A model generated the notes under the pieces. The model had not been told where the DNA came from and searched no databases. It saw only the letters and a program-made list of their open reading frames with translations. The position numbers were made by a program, and so were the translations under genes. Below, piece after piece: positions 1 to 9,031 of a stretch of 64,000 nucleotides of DNA. Every line of letters begins with the position of its first letter. Position 1 is the stretch's first letter. Origin of the DNA: Henriciella sp. (GTDB taxonomy: Bacteria; Pseudomonadota; Alphaproteobacteria; Caulobacterales; Hyphomonadaceae); NCBI GenBank assembly GCA_030066975.1, contig JASJAO010000008.1:1-64000 (forward strand), in the 5' to 3' direction.

Positions 1-2
1 GC

Positions 3-215
3 GATAAGCAGGCCGCACTTACATTTTTGAAGAAGGCCATGAAGCGATACGGCGCTCCGAAGGTCATTGTTACCGACCGGCTGCGCTCATATGGGGCCGC
101 CATGAAAGAGATCGGAAATGTCGACCGCCATATCAATCGAAGATCCCGCTTCAAAAATATGAGAAACGCCGCCCTTTCCGAATGGCGCCAGCTTCTGGAG
201 ACGAGGTCGCATTAG
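3..215 (+). pseudogene. IS6-family transposase remnant with internal deletion, cut by window start
   Basis: The frame opens at base 3 and reads as the C-terminal half of the transposase that is complete at 18052-18735 (shared segments KKAMKRYGAPKVIVTDRLRS and DRHINRR). Compared with that copy, about 53 residues are missing between the EIGN and DRHINRR motifs. The lost piece includes the segment NNRVENGH, which carries the third catalytic acid (Glu) of the DDE triad. The deletion is in frame, but the product could not be an active transposase. The 5' part lies outside the window, so the left end cannot be judged. Confidence 0.85.
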
Positions 216-227
216 ACTGACAGCACC
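211..227 (+). repeat. Right terminal inverted repeat of the IS6-family remnant
   Basis: The 17 bases differ at only the first position from the right end of the intact IS6 copy at 18793-18809 (core TTAGACTGACAGCACC). The repeat overlaps the stop codon of the remnant and marks where the element ends. The bases after it (228-264) hold no gene before the LysR regulator stops on the other strand. Confidence 0.75.
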
Positions 228-264
228 CGCCCTTCTGCCTATTACTCATGGCCATCCTGTTCGC

Positions 265-1455
265 TTACGTAACTGTTCCTACCACAAGCGCGAGGGTGTC
301 GATGAAGGCTCGACATGAAGGTGAGGGGGTCGAATTGGTACGACGCAGAACTTTTACTCGCAGGCTCGGTGAGTGGACTTTACTAAACGACGATAAGTTA
401 ACGCTCAAGCGCACCAGTTTATCATCGGGACGCCAGCGGGCCGTTTGTGCGATAGAAGAAAACGCTACGCGGTTACTTGCAAGAAGAATACCGCGTGTCA
501 GGCTTAGGGATACGGTCTCGACGACCGACCGCGGACTGTCCAATCCATTCTCAGTCAACACATTTCGGAAAAATGTCGAAGATGGCGACGAGCTTGGTTT
601 CAGTATCCAGGCCTGATCAGCCAGTTGGTCCAGAGTAATATCAGATTTATCCGCGAGGGGGTGACCTTCCCGGGCTATAATTACTAATTCATCAGTAAAA
701 AGATCTTCAGCGACTAAGTCAGGAAAGTGGTCCATCGATCGACTTACACCCGCTATGCACTCAATTTCCCCCGCTCTCAGCTTGTGCACCAGGTCTTTAA
801 GATCACTCTCACAAGTGGAGAATCTGATGCCCGGATGTTGTGTTGTGAATTGCTCTATGGCGCGCGGCAACACAGCCGTTCGTAAAAAGGGCAATGTTCC
901 GATTCTGAGTGCCCCAGTGAGAACGCCGCCGACGCTTTGGACTTCGCTTAGCGCTATACGAATTTCTGCCACCGCAGATCGTGCACAACGCCCCAGAATT
1001 AAACAGTAGGGTGTTGGAGATACGGTGAAATCTGACGATCTATAAAACAAAGTGCATCCAAGCTGCGCTTCCAGATAGCGAATAGACTTATGCAGGGCAT
1101 TGGGTGTTATCCCTAGTGCTCGGGCAGCTGATCGAGTGTTTTGATGGCTCGACAAGACCAAAAAGGCTGCAAGGCGGCGATTCGAGATATCCATCGAAAA
1201 TATGGGTGTGAGCTTTGATGGCTGATCACTTACTTGTCGTTCAAAAAAAGCCCGCCCTGCTTTTGCAAACTCTTCTTGGGCAAAGTGTGTTCGTCGCGCG
1301 ATGAGCGTCCCGTAAACCGTTGGGGTCATACCGCAGGGTGATCGGTCAAACAGGGAAACATTAAGCGACTTTTCGATTTCGGAAATTGCCTTTGTTACCG
1401 CTGTTTGAGATCGTCCGAGGTGCCGCGCACCCGCGGTCACCGTACCGGATTGCAC
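265..1455 (-). CDS. LysR-type transcriptional regulator with two tandem HTH domains
   Basis: This is a cytoplasmic DNA-binding regulator of about 396 residues; ordinary LysR proteins are near 300. Two winged-HTH segments are visible. The first holds TVTAGARHLGRSQTAVTKAI...LFDRS (about residues 5-40). The second holds NTRSAARALGITPNALHKSI...LFYRS (about residues 108-140). A LysR substrate-binding domain follows, from about GALRIGTLPFLRTAVLPRAI to the end. The GTG start at 1455 is the first usual start codon after an in-frame stop. However, the frame upstream to about 1497 still reads like LysR N-terminus (VRHLRAVLAVV), so either a rare start such as CTG is used or the 5' end is damaged. It lies downstream of the TonB-dependent receptor on the same strand and may respond to that receptor's substrate. 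The ligand is unknown. Confidence 0.85.
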   Translation of the reverse strand: MQSGTVTAGARHLGRSQTAVTKAISEIEKSLNVSLFDRSPCGMTPTVYGTLIARRTHFAQEEFAKAGRAFFERQVSDQPSKLTPIFSMDISNRRLAAFLVLSSHQNTRSAARALGITPNALHKSIRYLEAQLGCTLFYRSSDFTVSPTPYCLILGRCARSAVAEIRIALSEVQSVGGVLTGALRIGTLPFLRTAVLPRAIEQFTTQHPGIRFSTCESDLKDLVHKLRAGEIECIAGVSRSMDHFPDLVAEDLFTDELVIIAREGHPLADKSDITLDQLADQAWILKPSSSPSSTFFRNVLTENGLDSPRSVVETVSLSLTRGILLASNRVAFSSIAQTARWRPDDKLVRLSVNLSSFSKVHSPSLRVKVLRRTNSTPSPSCRAFIDTLALVVGTVT

Positions 1456-1628
1456 AACGGCAAGTACGGCTCGCAGATGTCTTACACTCGGTAGCCCCTC
1501 TAATGTATCGACGTCTCAATCTCCTGTATTCTCGTTTATTATGTTTCCGTACATAAGCGCCCTTTGAGCTGTCGTAGAGCCGTATGTGCCTGGCGCGAAA
1601 TACGTAGTTTATGATTCCTCATGGTTTT

Positions 1629-1658
1629 GCCGCTCAACTTTTCCCAAAGTTGAGCGGC
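1629..1658 (-). terminator. Strong hairpin between the TonB receptor and the LysR gene
   Basis: A perfect 13-bp stem (GCCGCTCAACTTT with its complement) closes a four-base loop. It starts 34 bases after the receptor stop codon. On the minus strand it is followed by an A-rich run rather than a T run, so it is not a textbook rho-independent terminator. It may instead protect the receptor mRNA 3' end or attenuate read-through into the LysR gene. Confidence 0.45.
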
Positions 1659-1692
1659 CAGGAGGCTAGTGAGAAAGGTCGGCCTTAGGAAA

Positions 1693-4410
1693 CTAGAAAG
1701 AACGATGCAGTCCAATTCGAAAAACGCGCCCCCGTGGGTCATGCAGTAGAGTGCTGACGGTTGTGAGGGTATTGGCTTTTGCAGGTGGCTTCTCATCGGT
1801 CACATTGATTACACCCAATCTGAGGGATAGTGGCGCACCCGCAAAGTTGTCCCAATCATATTGATAAGACACATCGAAGGTTGTGAACGCATCGTCCTCG
1901 GTCAAGTCGCTGGTTTCATCCTCAACGCCGGACAGATAACGCACGCTGCCCCGAGCCGTGTGCGGGCCATTGCTCCACTGCGCCGAGACCACCGCCGACC
2001 ATTCCGGCACCGGCGAAGCGAGATTGCTGACATTGAGGAAGCCGACCGCATCGATCGAGTCCTCGCCGGCCGCCTGAACAATGTCATAAGTCAACGTACG
2101 CGTCGCCGCGAGGCTGAGATCAATGGTTCCGGAATTGGCAGTATCGATCGAGTATCCGGCATTGAGATCGATCCCGGACGTGTCGAGCGAGGCCGCGTTC
2201 ACGAACTGAATATCAAACCCGACAACATTGCCCGGTGTGCAATCGACGCCAATCGTACAGAAACTGTCAAACACAATACGTGGATCGGTCGGGTCGGTGA
2301 AGAAGATCGACTCCGGCGTCGGCTCGACGATCAGGTCAGTAAAGCTGATATCCCAATAGTCGATCGTGAAGTTGAAACGCCCTGAACCGAGATCTCGGTT
2401 ATAGTCCGCGCCAATCGTGAGAACTTCTGCCTCTTCCGGCTTTAGATCGGGATCACCGCGCTTGCTGGCCGTCGACGTGATGCGTCCGCCGGGCACATTG
2501 AAATTGGCCGATTGTTCTGACGCGCCATTCAATTGTACCGGCCCTGGCTGACGGAACGAGGTGCCCCAAGTGCCGCGAAGCTTGAGATTGTCGTTCGGTG
2601 TGAAGGCTATACCAACTTTCGGATCAAACGTATCAGACCCATTGTCGAACGACTCATACCGTCCGGCGAGTTGCACCTCGACCATATCGCCAACCGGTAA
2701 GACGACTTCGGTAAACACGGCGTGCGTGTCCCGCTCATCCTCATAATCAAAACCGCGTGTAAAGAAGGTAAAGTCGCCATTGTTCGAGAGCGTATCAAAG
2801 TCGTTTTCGAACTTCGAACTCCGGTACTGATAGCCGAGGGCAAAGCCCAGATCCCCAAATGTCTTGTTGACGACGCCCTCAATCACGCGAAGCGTGGAGT
2901 TGGATTGCTGGGTCTGGTCGCCGAGGACAAAGTCAAATATTTCCGGATCATTATAAGTGGCATCCCCTGGAGCGGCGAGAAGGGAACTCGCAAACGGGTT
3001 GTAATACACACAATCGCCAACCCCTGCTGTACCCGTATCTGGGTCGCATCCTGCCCCGCCAAACCCGTTCAGGGCCAGACGTAGATTGTCGCCAATCGTG
3101 TCGGTACGCATTTGCATCGAGTCATTGCGAGAATACAAAGCCGTCGCGCGCCAGCCCCAGCCTGATCCGCCATCGGGAATCTGTCCCTCCAGCGATCCAC
3201 TTACGCGCCAGGTATCCGTTTCCATTTCGGTGATAACCGGGTCGCCATGAAAGTTGCCCCGAACGCGGCCGCGGAACAGCGCGTCCTCACCATAAATGTT
3301 TCCGGGATTCGAGGCCGGGACATTGAAGACCCCCGAGGTGAGCGGTGAAGAATATCCCGATGAACGATCCGACCGGATTCTGGAAAAACCAATTTCGCCG
3401 CTCGCCGTAATCTGATCGGTGAGATCATAATGCGCGCGCGTTAGGCCCAGCAGACGCTCACTGGAGGCAGCAACCGAACGACCAAGCGAGATATTCAACC
3501 GGCAATTTGTTCCTCCGGGGGCCAGGCCGCCACCGACAGAGCGCCCGACGAAGCTGGAAAAGTTTGGTTCGCCAAGACTAGGATCTCCGCACAAAGGGTC
3601 TGGCTGCTGAATATCATTAGGACCAGGCCGGGGCAGGGTAAATGTGCCCGGATTGCCAAACGTAGATGTAACGCCAAATTCTTCTATTTGATTGAGGCCG
3701 ACCGCGTCCTCGATTTCTAATCTGTCACGATCATAGTATTCGGCGGCGAATACGATACCGCCTCGGTCTCCCTGTAGGCCGAACAGCGCATTGATATTCG
3801 GAACCCCAGACTCGGCGCTTTCAACATAATCGTAGTCAACTGACAATTCGGCGCCCTCGAATTGGTCGCGCGTCACAAAGTTCACCACGCCGGCAACCGC
3901 ATCACTGCCATAAAGGGCCGACGCGCCGTCCTTGAGGACATCAATGCGCGAAATCATAATCGAGGGAACAAGGCCGTTGACATCAACGGCCAATATCCCG
4001 TCATCGGTCGGGATTGCGCCAACCGTCTGACGGGTTCCATTTAGCAGAACCAGCGTCCCGCGTGGCCCGATCCCGCGCAGATTGATCGAGGCCGTAGGCG
4101 ACTGGCCGCCATCTTCCGCGTTGCCGAGCGTGATGCTGCCTGTAGTTATGGTGAGGTCTCGAAAGAATTCCGCAACCGAAGGTGACATAGCCTCTTGGTA
4201 AGACTCTTGGTCAATCTCAACGATAGGCGAGACTTCGTTACGCTCGCGGGCGATATGCGAACCGGTAGTAACCACCCGATCAAGGGTTATTGGGTTGTCA
4301 TCTACGCCGCTATCCTGCGCGAGGGCCGGTAGGCCTGCGATCACCGCTGTAACGGATGCGCCGCTGATCAGTAAGGATTTCCCGATATTACGAACCGTCT
4401 TCTCATTCAT
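1693..4410 (-). CDS. TonB-dependent outer-membrane receptor
   Basis: A 905-residue outer-membrane receptor that would import a large or scarce substrate using TonB/ExbBD energy. Residues 1-31 form a signal peptide ending PALAQ. The plug domain (about 45-180) shows INLRGIGPRGTLVLLNGTR and RIDVLKDGASALYGSDAVAG, typical of the family. The rest is a beta-barrel rich in aromatic and acidic residues, ending in the usual terminal Phe (IGLHRSF). The ATG at 4410 is preceded by GGGAGG at good spacing. The substrate is not evident. This plug subtype is common in Caulobacterales, Maricaulales and sphingomonads, often beside a LysR gene as here. Confidence 0.93.
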   Translation of the reverse strand: MNEKTVRNIGKSLLISGASVTAVIAGLPALAQDSGVDDNPITLDRVVTTGSHIARERNEVSPIVEIDQESYQEAMSPSVAEFFRDLTITTGSITLGNAEDGGQSPTASINLRGIGPRGTLVLLNGTRQTVGAIPTDDGILAVDVNGLVPSIMISRIDVLKDGASALYGSDAVAGVVNFVTRDQFEGAELSVDYDYVESAESGVPNINALFGLQGDRGGIVFAAEYYDRDRLEIEDAVGLNQIEEFGVTSTFGNPGTFTLPRPGPNDIQQPDPLCGDPSLGEPNFSSFVGRSVGGGLAPGGTNCRLNISLGRSVAASSERLLGLTRAHYDLTDQITASGEIGFSRIRSDRSSGYSSPLTSGVFNVPASNPGNIYGEDALFRGRVRGNFHGDPVITEMETDTWRVSGSLEGQIPDGGSGWGWRATALYSRNDSMQMRTDTIGDNLRLALNGFGGAGCDPDTGTAGVGDCVYYNPFASSLLAAPGDATYNDPEIFDFVLGDQTQQSNSTLRVIEGVVNKTFGDLGFALGYQYRSSKFENDFDTLSNNGDFTFFTRGFDYEDERDTHAVFTEVVLPVGDMVEVQLAGRYESFDNGSDTFDPKVGIAFTPNDNLKLRGTWGTSFRQPGPVQLNGASEQSANFNVPGGRITSTASKRGDPDLKPEEAEVLTIGADYNRDLGSGRFNFTIDYWDISFTDLIVEPTPESIFFTDPTDPRIVFDSFCTIGVDCTPGNVVGFDIQFVNAASLDTSGIDLNAGYSIDTANSGTIDLSLAATRTLTYDIVQAAGEDSIDAVGFLNVSNLASPVPEWSAVVSAQWSNGPHTARGSVRYLSGVEDETSDLTEDDAFTTFDVSYQYDWDNFAGAPLSLRLGVINVTDEKPPAKANTLTTVSTLLHDPRGRVFRIGLHRSF

Positions 4411-4618
4411 AGGTTCGTCCCTCCCGTGTCCGTCGTGAGGCGCGTATTCGCCTTCATTATATGGAAGATATACCCAAGAATTAATCAGACATCTTATGAA
4501 TTATTGGAACTTTAAGATGAAATTCTGGCAGAAAAATTCCGTATGGAAATTATTTTCTGTTGAGAAACTAGCGTTTCCGACGGAGCTTGCGCCTAAGAAG
4601 TTGTCTCAGCCTCTTCTG

Positions 4619-4889
4619 ATGAGCGAGCTCGTATTCTCCATTTCAAACATCACCTGACATCACCCAACTTGCGACAACGATGCATGTCCGGATTTCATTA
4701 TCTTTTCGAAATGTGGATGATCCGCTCCAGGTGTGCCGGCTCGATATTTGCTTTGAAAGTATGAGACGCCGCACGGATGGGTTTGGTCTAATCTCCGCTG
4801 GCGAGATGCGTACTTGGCGTAACTCTTGCATATGGCCGCATACTCAATTGCAATGGCATCTTATCGAGGCCTACCCGGCTCTCAGCTGA
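4619..4889 (+). pseudogene. Decayed N-terminal fragment of an IS6-family transposase
   Basis: From about 4640 the frame reads TSPDITQLATTMHVRISLSF, which aligns with TSPEIIQLAGMMYVRFPLSL of the intact transposase at 18052. Similarity continues through RNVDD, DICFES, FGLISAGEMRT and the HTQ-Q-HL segment, then breaks off near 4880. A frameshift near 4635 separates a likely old ATG (4619) from this frame. The catalytic core is absent. The divergence is greater than for the fragment at base 3, so this is an older insertion or another subtype. Confidence 0.7.
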
Positions 4890-5175
4890 ACCGCCTTGCT
4901 CGTTTGCTGCTTTAAGGTCTTTGATCAACTTCTCATCTCGGCGCCAGTACACGAGTCCGACACGCTCAAACGGAGTAGGTCGCAACCACCCAGCTTGCTG
5001 TCGATCACAAGACTGCTACAGGATTGCCAACGCTATTTTATAATGCCTCTGACCTGAGCCCTTCGGATCCCTCGTCTATTTCGAGAGTCTGACCTCTCTA
5101 TAGTCTATGGTTTGAGGCTTGGCGAGCGCGTCGGGAGCGGTGCTCCCATCAAGCTCTGAGGTGATCGCATGCCGA

Positions 5176-6008
5176 TCACGGTGCGCTGCGGGGTGAGACG
5201 GCGAAGCCGGTGAACGCCCGCCCAGCGATGAGTGAGGCTGGATATGGTTGTAATCGTGGCGCCAGCGCCCGAGGATCGATCAGGCATGGGCCAGACTATC
5301 AAACACTTCTTCATTGAGGTACTCGTCGCGAAGCTTGCCATTGAAGCTCTCGACGAAGCCATTCTGCATCGGTTTGCCGGGGGCGATATAGTGCCAGGCA
5401 ACACCGCGCTCATTCTGCCATTCCAGGATCGCTCGACTGGTCAGTTCGCTGCCATTGTCACTGACAATGGTCTCTGGCTTTCCATAGAGCCGGATCAGAC
5501 GATCCAGCTCACGAGCGACGCGCTGTCCCGAGATCGATGTGTCCGCAACAAGCGCTAGACACTCGCGTGTGAAGTCATCGATCACCGCCAGGATGCGGAA
5601 GCGTCTGGCCGCCCCGAATGTATCGGCCACAAAGTCGAGGCTCCAACGCACGCATGGCCCATCCGGGACTGGCATTGGCGTCCTGGTGCCCGTGGCGCGC
5701 TTGCGGCCTCGCCTTCGCTTCACGGCGAGGCCTTCTTCCCGGTAGAGCCGTCTCAGCTTCTTCTGGTTCATGATGATACCCTCACGCGCCAGCATCAGCT
5801 CGATCCGGCGATAACCAAACCGGCGCCGCTGCGAAGCGATCTCCCGCATGCGTTCGCGAATGTGCGGATTGTCCGGCTCACGCTCCCGGCGAACCGTCTT
5901 AGGATCGACGCTGACCAGCTTGCAGGCGCGGCGCTGCGAGATGTCATACTTCGACATCGCCTTGAGTGCCGCTTCCCGTTTCAGCCGGGGCGTCGTCAGC
6001 TCTTTCCC
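5176..6008 (-). pseudogene. IS3-family OrfB (DDE integrase domain), interrupted by a stop codon and a frameshift
   Basis: The frame contains an HTH_21-like region ([13 protein letters not shown]) and an rve core. The catalytic residues are visible as D in [10 protein letters not shown] in [10 protein letters not shown] and E in [14 protein letters not shown]. The frame is then cut by TGA at 5280-5282, right after FDSLAHA. Reading through it gives SILGRWRHDYNHIQPHSSLG, the expected C-terminus, so the stop is a point mutation of a sense codon. A further one-base slip follows near 5200 before the expected end (FAVSPRSAP, stop at 5176). OrfB would be reached by -1 frameshifting from OrfA at 6002-6008. 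Confidence 0.8.
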
Positions 6009-6259
6009 AGCAAGTCTTTCAGGATCGAGTTGTCGAGCATGCTGTCTGCCAGAAGCTTCTTCAGTCTCGCATTCTCCGTTTCCAGGGTCTTCAGTCGCCG
6101 GGCGTCGGACACATCCATCCCGCCAAACTTCGCCTTCCACTTGTAGAAGGTGGCCGAGCTCATCCCGTGACGGCGGCACACCTCCGATGTGGACATGCCG
6201 CGCTCCTGTTCCGCCAGGATCGAAATGATCTGTTCGTCGCTAAATCTGCTTTTCCGCAT
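5996..6259 (-). CDS. IS3-family transposase OrfA (HTH protein)
   Basis: An 87-residue small transposase subunit. Residues 5-45 form the HTH ([20 protein letters not shown], then [17 protein letters not shown]). Residues 55-75 form the leucine-zipper coiled coil ([15 protein letters not shown]) used for OrfA/OrfAB assembly. It starts at ATG 6259 just inside the right end of the element. Length and motifs match the IS407/IS511-type OrfA. Confidence 0.9.
   Translation of the reverse strand: MRKSRFSDEQIISILAEQERGMSTSEVCRRHGMSSATFYKWKAKFGGMDVSDARRLKTLETENARLKKLLADSMLDNSILKDLLGKS
6002..6008 (-). other. Programmed -1 frameshift slippery heptamer in the IS3 element
   Basis: On the minus strand the bases read G GGA AAG in the OrfA frame, an X XXY YYZ slippery heptamer placed three codons before the OrfA stop. 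A -1 slip here puts ribosomes into the OrfB frame and makes the OrfAB transposase, the normal strategy of IS3 elements. The position fits the known arrangement. No experimental evidence is available. Confidence 0.65.
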
Positions 6260-6578
6260 TTGGGTCTCCGTTGTCAGAGACTCTCAATTCAAATGCGGGA
6301 CCAATCGGGTCTCAGGTCAACTGTATGGAACCCGGCCAGCGGACTTCATCGGGGCCAGCGGTCATACGCACCGCACAAACAGGCCGGACACATGACCGCA
6401 TCCCCGCAGATCTCAATCAATCGTTTAGCACTTGCATAAACCGAGCCGTCCACACATGACAGCACCGTCACCAATCTTGGGTATGCGCGGTCCAAACGGC
6501 AGTGGCATCGTCATCTCGAAAACCCCAGTAGCGCGGTCGGCGGGCGCCGACGCGGCTCATGATGCAGGGAGATCTCCG

Positions 6579-7274
6579 GTGCGTATCTTTTGGAGGCTGT
6601 TCGCTGGTGCCGGTTTAGCGGCTTATCTTATTTTGCCAGCGCAAGCGCAGCTGCGTTTGAGTGACTTCTTCATTGATCTCTATCCCGGCGCCACGTCGGG
6701 AGAAATTTATGCCGCCAACGAGGGCAGCGATCCGCTTTATCTCAAAGTCACCGCAGAAGAGGTGATCGACCCGGGGTTGGAGACTGAAAGCGTACGCGAT
6801 GTGGTTGATCCGCGCGAATTGGGCCTTCTTGTCTCGCCGCAGCGCCTGATCGTGAACGAGGGCGAGGAAAAACGGATCCGGTTGGTGGCGCTGGAACAGC
6901 CGGAAGCGGACCGGTTCTACAAAGTAACCGTGACGCCGGTGGTTGGTGAGATCGAGAGTGACGAGATGATCGGCGTAAAGCTGATGATCGCTTATGCCGC
7001 CTGGGTTTTCGTACGGCCCGAAGACGGCGCCCCTGCCCTCACCGCCCGACGCGAGGACGGCGCGCTGATCGTCAAGAATGACGGCACGACCCATGCCGAA
7101 CTCACCGGCGGCAAGCAATGCGCGAGTGCAGACAGAGACAGCTGTGAAAAGATCGACCGCTTTCGCGTGCTTGCGGGCCGCGAAAAGCGTATCGATCTGC
7201 CCATGCCCGAGAATGCGGCGCCGATTGAATTCAACGTGCTCTACGCCAGTGAGGTCGAGAAGGTGGCGTTTTAA
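6579..7274 (+). CDS. PapD-like periplasmic pilus chaperone of a chaperone-usher system
   Basis: The 231-residue protein has a signal peptide (VRIFWRLF...LPAQAQ) and then an immunoglobulin-like chaperone domain beginning LRLSDFFIDLYPG. The central segment LLVSPQRLIVNEGEEKRIRL followed by FYKVTVTPV is typical of the CS1/alpha-type chaperones that hold pilin subunits by donor-strand complementation. Domain 2 carries a Cys pair (QCASADRDSC), likely a disulfide. The GTG at 6579 is chosen because AGGGAGA precedes it at good spacing and it begins the signal peptide; the open frame extends upstream to 6432. It converges on the pilin operon and shares its function with the usher at 13576. Confidence 0.87.
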   Translation: MRIFWRLFAGAGLAAYLILPAQAQLRLSDFFIDLYPGATSGEIYAANEGSDPLYLKVTAEEVIDPGLETESVRDVVDPRELGLLVSPQRLIVNEGEEKRIRLVALEQPEADRFYKVTVTPVVGEIESDEMIGVKLMIAYAAWVFVRPEDGAPALTARREDGALIVKNDGTTHAELTGGKQCASADRDSCEKIDRFRVLAGREKRIDLPMPENAAPIEFNVLYASEVEKVAF

Positions 7275-7287
7275 GCGATGTTCGCCT

Positions 7288-7863
7288 CTAAAGAACCGGC
7301 GAAAACGTCAACGTCAAAATGTCCGTAAACACATGCGGTTCTCCATCGTCGAGTCCGAATTCATCGATCTTGTTCGCAAGAGACGTCGCCCGAATTTCAT
7401 AACGTATTTCGTTCTCCCAGCCACTTTCCAAAGAGCATACCGTCCTACCAAAGGAGCCTCTCAGGCGGACGACATTGTCGCTTTTTAAGGGCTGGCGCTG
7501 CGTCGACAAACTTGCTTTCACGCCTACCCAATAGACGATATCTGCGCCGTTATCGTCAGTTAAGCGAAATTCGGTCGAGAACGGATTTACAGCGCTGTTC
7601 GCGCTTGACGCGGTTACGTCAACTGCGGCGGTTGCGGGGCGGTCAACGCAGAAGCGATCAACGAAGATTCTGCTGTCGTTGGTCAAAATGACGTCATCGA
7701 GATTTGAGACCGACAACGGGCGTCCGCTATGAATACTCAACCCGACGCCCAAGTCTTCCGAAGCCGACTGGCTCCAAGATGGCGAAGCGCTTGTAATAAA
7801 GAGAGCCGCCATCAATCCCACACCCCCATAAATGGCGGCATGTTCCATCAATGATGTATTCAC
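7288..7863 (-). CDS. Pilin-like secreted subunit 7 (last of the seven-gene operon)
   Basis: The 191-residue protein has a hydrophobic N-terminus ending SWSQ, then SASEDLGVGLSI, an N-terminal strand of alternating hydrophobic residues. The family C-terminal motif is present as FGLDDGEPHVFTDILTLTFS. One Cys pair is likely (FCVD...TVCS). The GTG start overlaps the stop of the preceding gene by three bases (GTGA), so the two are translationally coupled. An ATG five codons further in is an alternative start. It is closest to subunit 4 (9032-9676) in its VGVSI and FGLDDG-P segments. A pilus or surface-fibre role is inferred from the chaperone and usher nearby. Confidence 0.75.
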   Translation of the reverse strand: MNTSLMEHAAIYGGVGLMAALFITSASPSWSQSASEDLGVGLSIHSGRPLSVSNLDDVILTNDSRIFVDRFCVDRPATAAVDVTASSANSAVNPFSTEFRLTDDNGADIVYWVGVKASLSTQRQPLKSDNVVRLRGSFGRTVCSLESGWENEIRYEIRATSLANKIDEFGLDDGEPHVFTDILTLTFSPVL

Positions 7864-8417
7864 AACACGGGTTCTAGCAATACCGTCAGCGTATCCGAAT
7901 AGGCGTGAAGGCTTCCATCGCTCAACTCGTCTGCGGTCACAGTATCGATGCTGTTCGTGCCGCCGAGCGGGAACGAGATCACAATCATGGCGTTTTCGTC
8001 ACCAGCACAGGCAGGCTCATCCGCGAATCCGACGGCGTCGATCGTGACCGGCACGCCCGGCGTGAATGAGCCTAGAGAGCCCGTCGAATTGAGGAAGTCT
8101 TGCACATCCACCGCATAGACGATGTTGGAACCCGACCCTGAATCCGGTTGAAGAAAGAAATCCGCCCCGGCGCCTGTCAGCCCGGTGAGCGTGAGATTAA
8201 ACGTATCAGTCGGCGAGAAGATACAGAACTCGTTCTCAGCCGAACCTGTAATGTCCGTTCCATCATAGCTGAAGCTGAAATCGGACAGGCCGATAATCTC
8301 CGGATCCGGTCCGGGAAGGGTAATGTCGACTGTGATGTTGAGGTCGTCGGTGACTTGGGCGCCGGCGGACATCGACAAAGCGGCGGCGAATGCGATGAAG
8401 CTGAGGGTCCGTTTCAT
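7860..8417 (-). CDS. Pilin-like secreted subunit 6
   Basis: The 185-residue protein has a short signal peptide (MKRTLSFIAF...SAGAQ) and a mature start VTDDLNITVDITL, a likely donor strand. The central part has a repeated pattern shared with subunit 5 (FCIFSPTD...GADFFL...SNIVY.VDV). The C-terminal family motif appears as the divergent ELSDGSLHAYSDTLTV. A strong Shine-Dalgarno (AAGGAG) lies before the ATG at 8417. It is clearly a duplicate of subunit 5, 20 bases away. Two cysteines (FCIF and PACAG) could form a disulfide. Confidence 0.78.
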   Translation of the reverse strand: MKRTLSFIAFAAALSMSAGAQVTDDLNITVDITLPGPDPEIIGLSDFSFSYDGTDITGSAENEFCIFSPTDTFNLTLTGLTGAGADFFLQPDSGSGSNIVYAVDVQDFLNSTGSLGSFTPGVPVTIDAVGFADEPACAGDENAMIVISFPLGGTNSIDTVTADELSDGSLHAYSDTLTVLLEPVL

Positions 8418-8437
8418 GTCTTTATCTCCTTAAACCC

Positions 8438-9001
8438 TTAAAGGCTCGGCGTGAGCGTCATGGTAAGCAAATCGGAATAGGTATAGGTCGCACCGTCGGA
8501 AAGTTCGTTGGCGGAAACGACGTCTATGCCGTTGGCCGAACCGGTCGGAAAGCTGAGCTCTAGCAACATATTGTCGCCTTCCGCGCAATTCGGATCGGTG
8601 GACAGACCCGTCCCGTCGATCGTTTCTTGAACGTCGTGATCGAACGTCAGGCCGTCTGACGTGATCGCCCCAGAGCCAAAGTCGGAGGTCACGTCGACGT
8701 CATAGACGATGTTCGACTGCGCGCCTGGCGCCGCGAGAAAGAAGTCCGCCCCAACGCCGTTGGCGCTGACCAATGTCAGTAAAAATTCTTCGCCGGCGTA
8801 AAGGCAGAAACTGTCGTCTGAAACGCCTGTAAAGACCATTCCGTCATAGCTGACGGCGACATCGTCGAGTCCTGACAAGGCGATCGGGTCGGGGACTTCC
8901 GTCTGCACGGTCAACGTCACCTGGACGTCTTCGGAAACTTGTGCGGCGGTCGGGGCAACAAGCCCGATGGCGACAGCGGTTATAACAGATAGATGTTTCA
9001 T
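8438..9001 (-). CDS. Pilin-like secreted subunit 5
   Basis: The 187-residue protein has a signal peptide (MKHLSVITAVAIGLVAPTAA, cut before Q) and a mature N-terminus VSEDVQVTLTVQTEV with alternating hydrophobic residues. The GLDDVAVSYDG segment matches the GLSDFSFSYDG of subunit 6. The C-terminal motif is ELSDGATYTYSDLLTMTLTP. No membrane anchor follows the signal peptide, so the mature protein should be soluble until assembled. It lies in the middle of the operon with 30 bases to its upstream neighbour. Confidence 0.78.
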   Translation of the reverse strand: MKHLSVITAVAIGLVAPTAAQVSEDVQVTLTVQTEVPDPIALSGLDDVAVSYDGMVFTGVSDDSFCLYAGEEFLLTLVSANGVGADFFLAAPGAQSNIVYDVDVTSDFGSGAITSDGLTFDHDVQETIDGTGLSTDPNCAEGDNMLLELSFPTGSANGIDVVSANELSDGATYTYSDLLTMTLTPSL

Positions 9002-9031
9002 TGTGGGCCCTCTTGCTTGTTGGACGAAACT

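Larger units (their letters stand above)
5050..6319 (-). mobile_element. IS3-family insertion sequence (IS407-like)
   Basis: The element is 1270 bp with terminal inverted repeats: left TGACCTGAG at 5050 and its complement CTCAGGTCA ending at 6319. It starts TG and ends CA, as IS3-family members do. It encodes OrfA (5996-6259) and OrfB in the -1 frame on the minus strand. No 3-4 bp target duplication is visible (CTC on the left, ACT on the right), so the site may have been rearranged. OrfB has an in-frame stop and a frameshift, which suggests this copy is dead. Confidence 0.85.
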
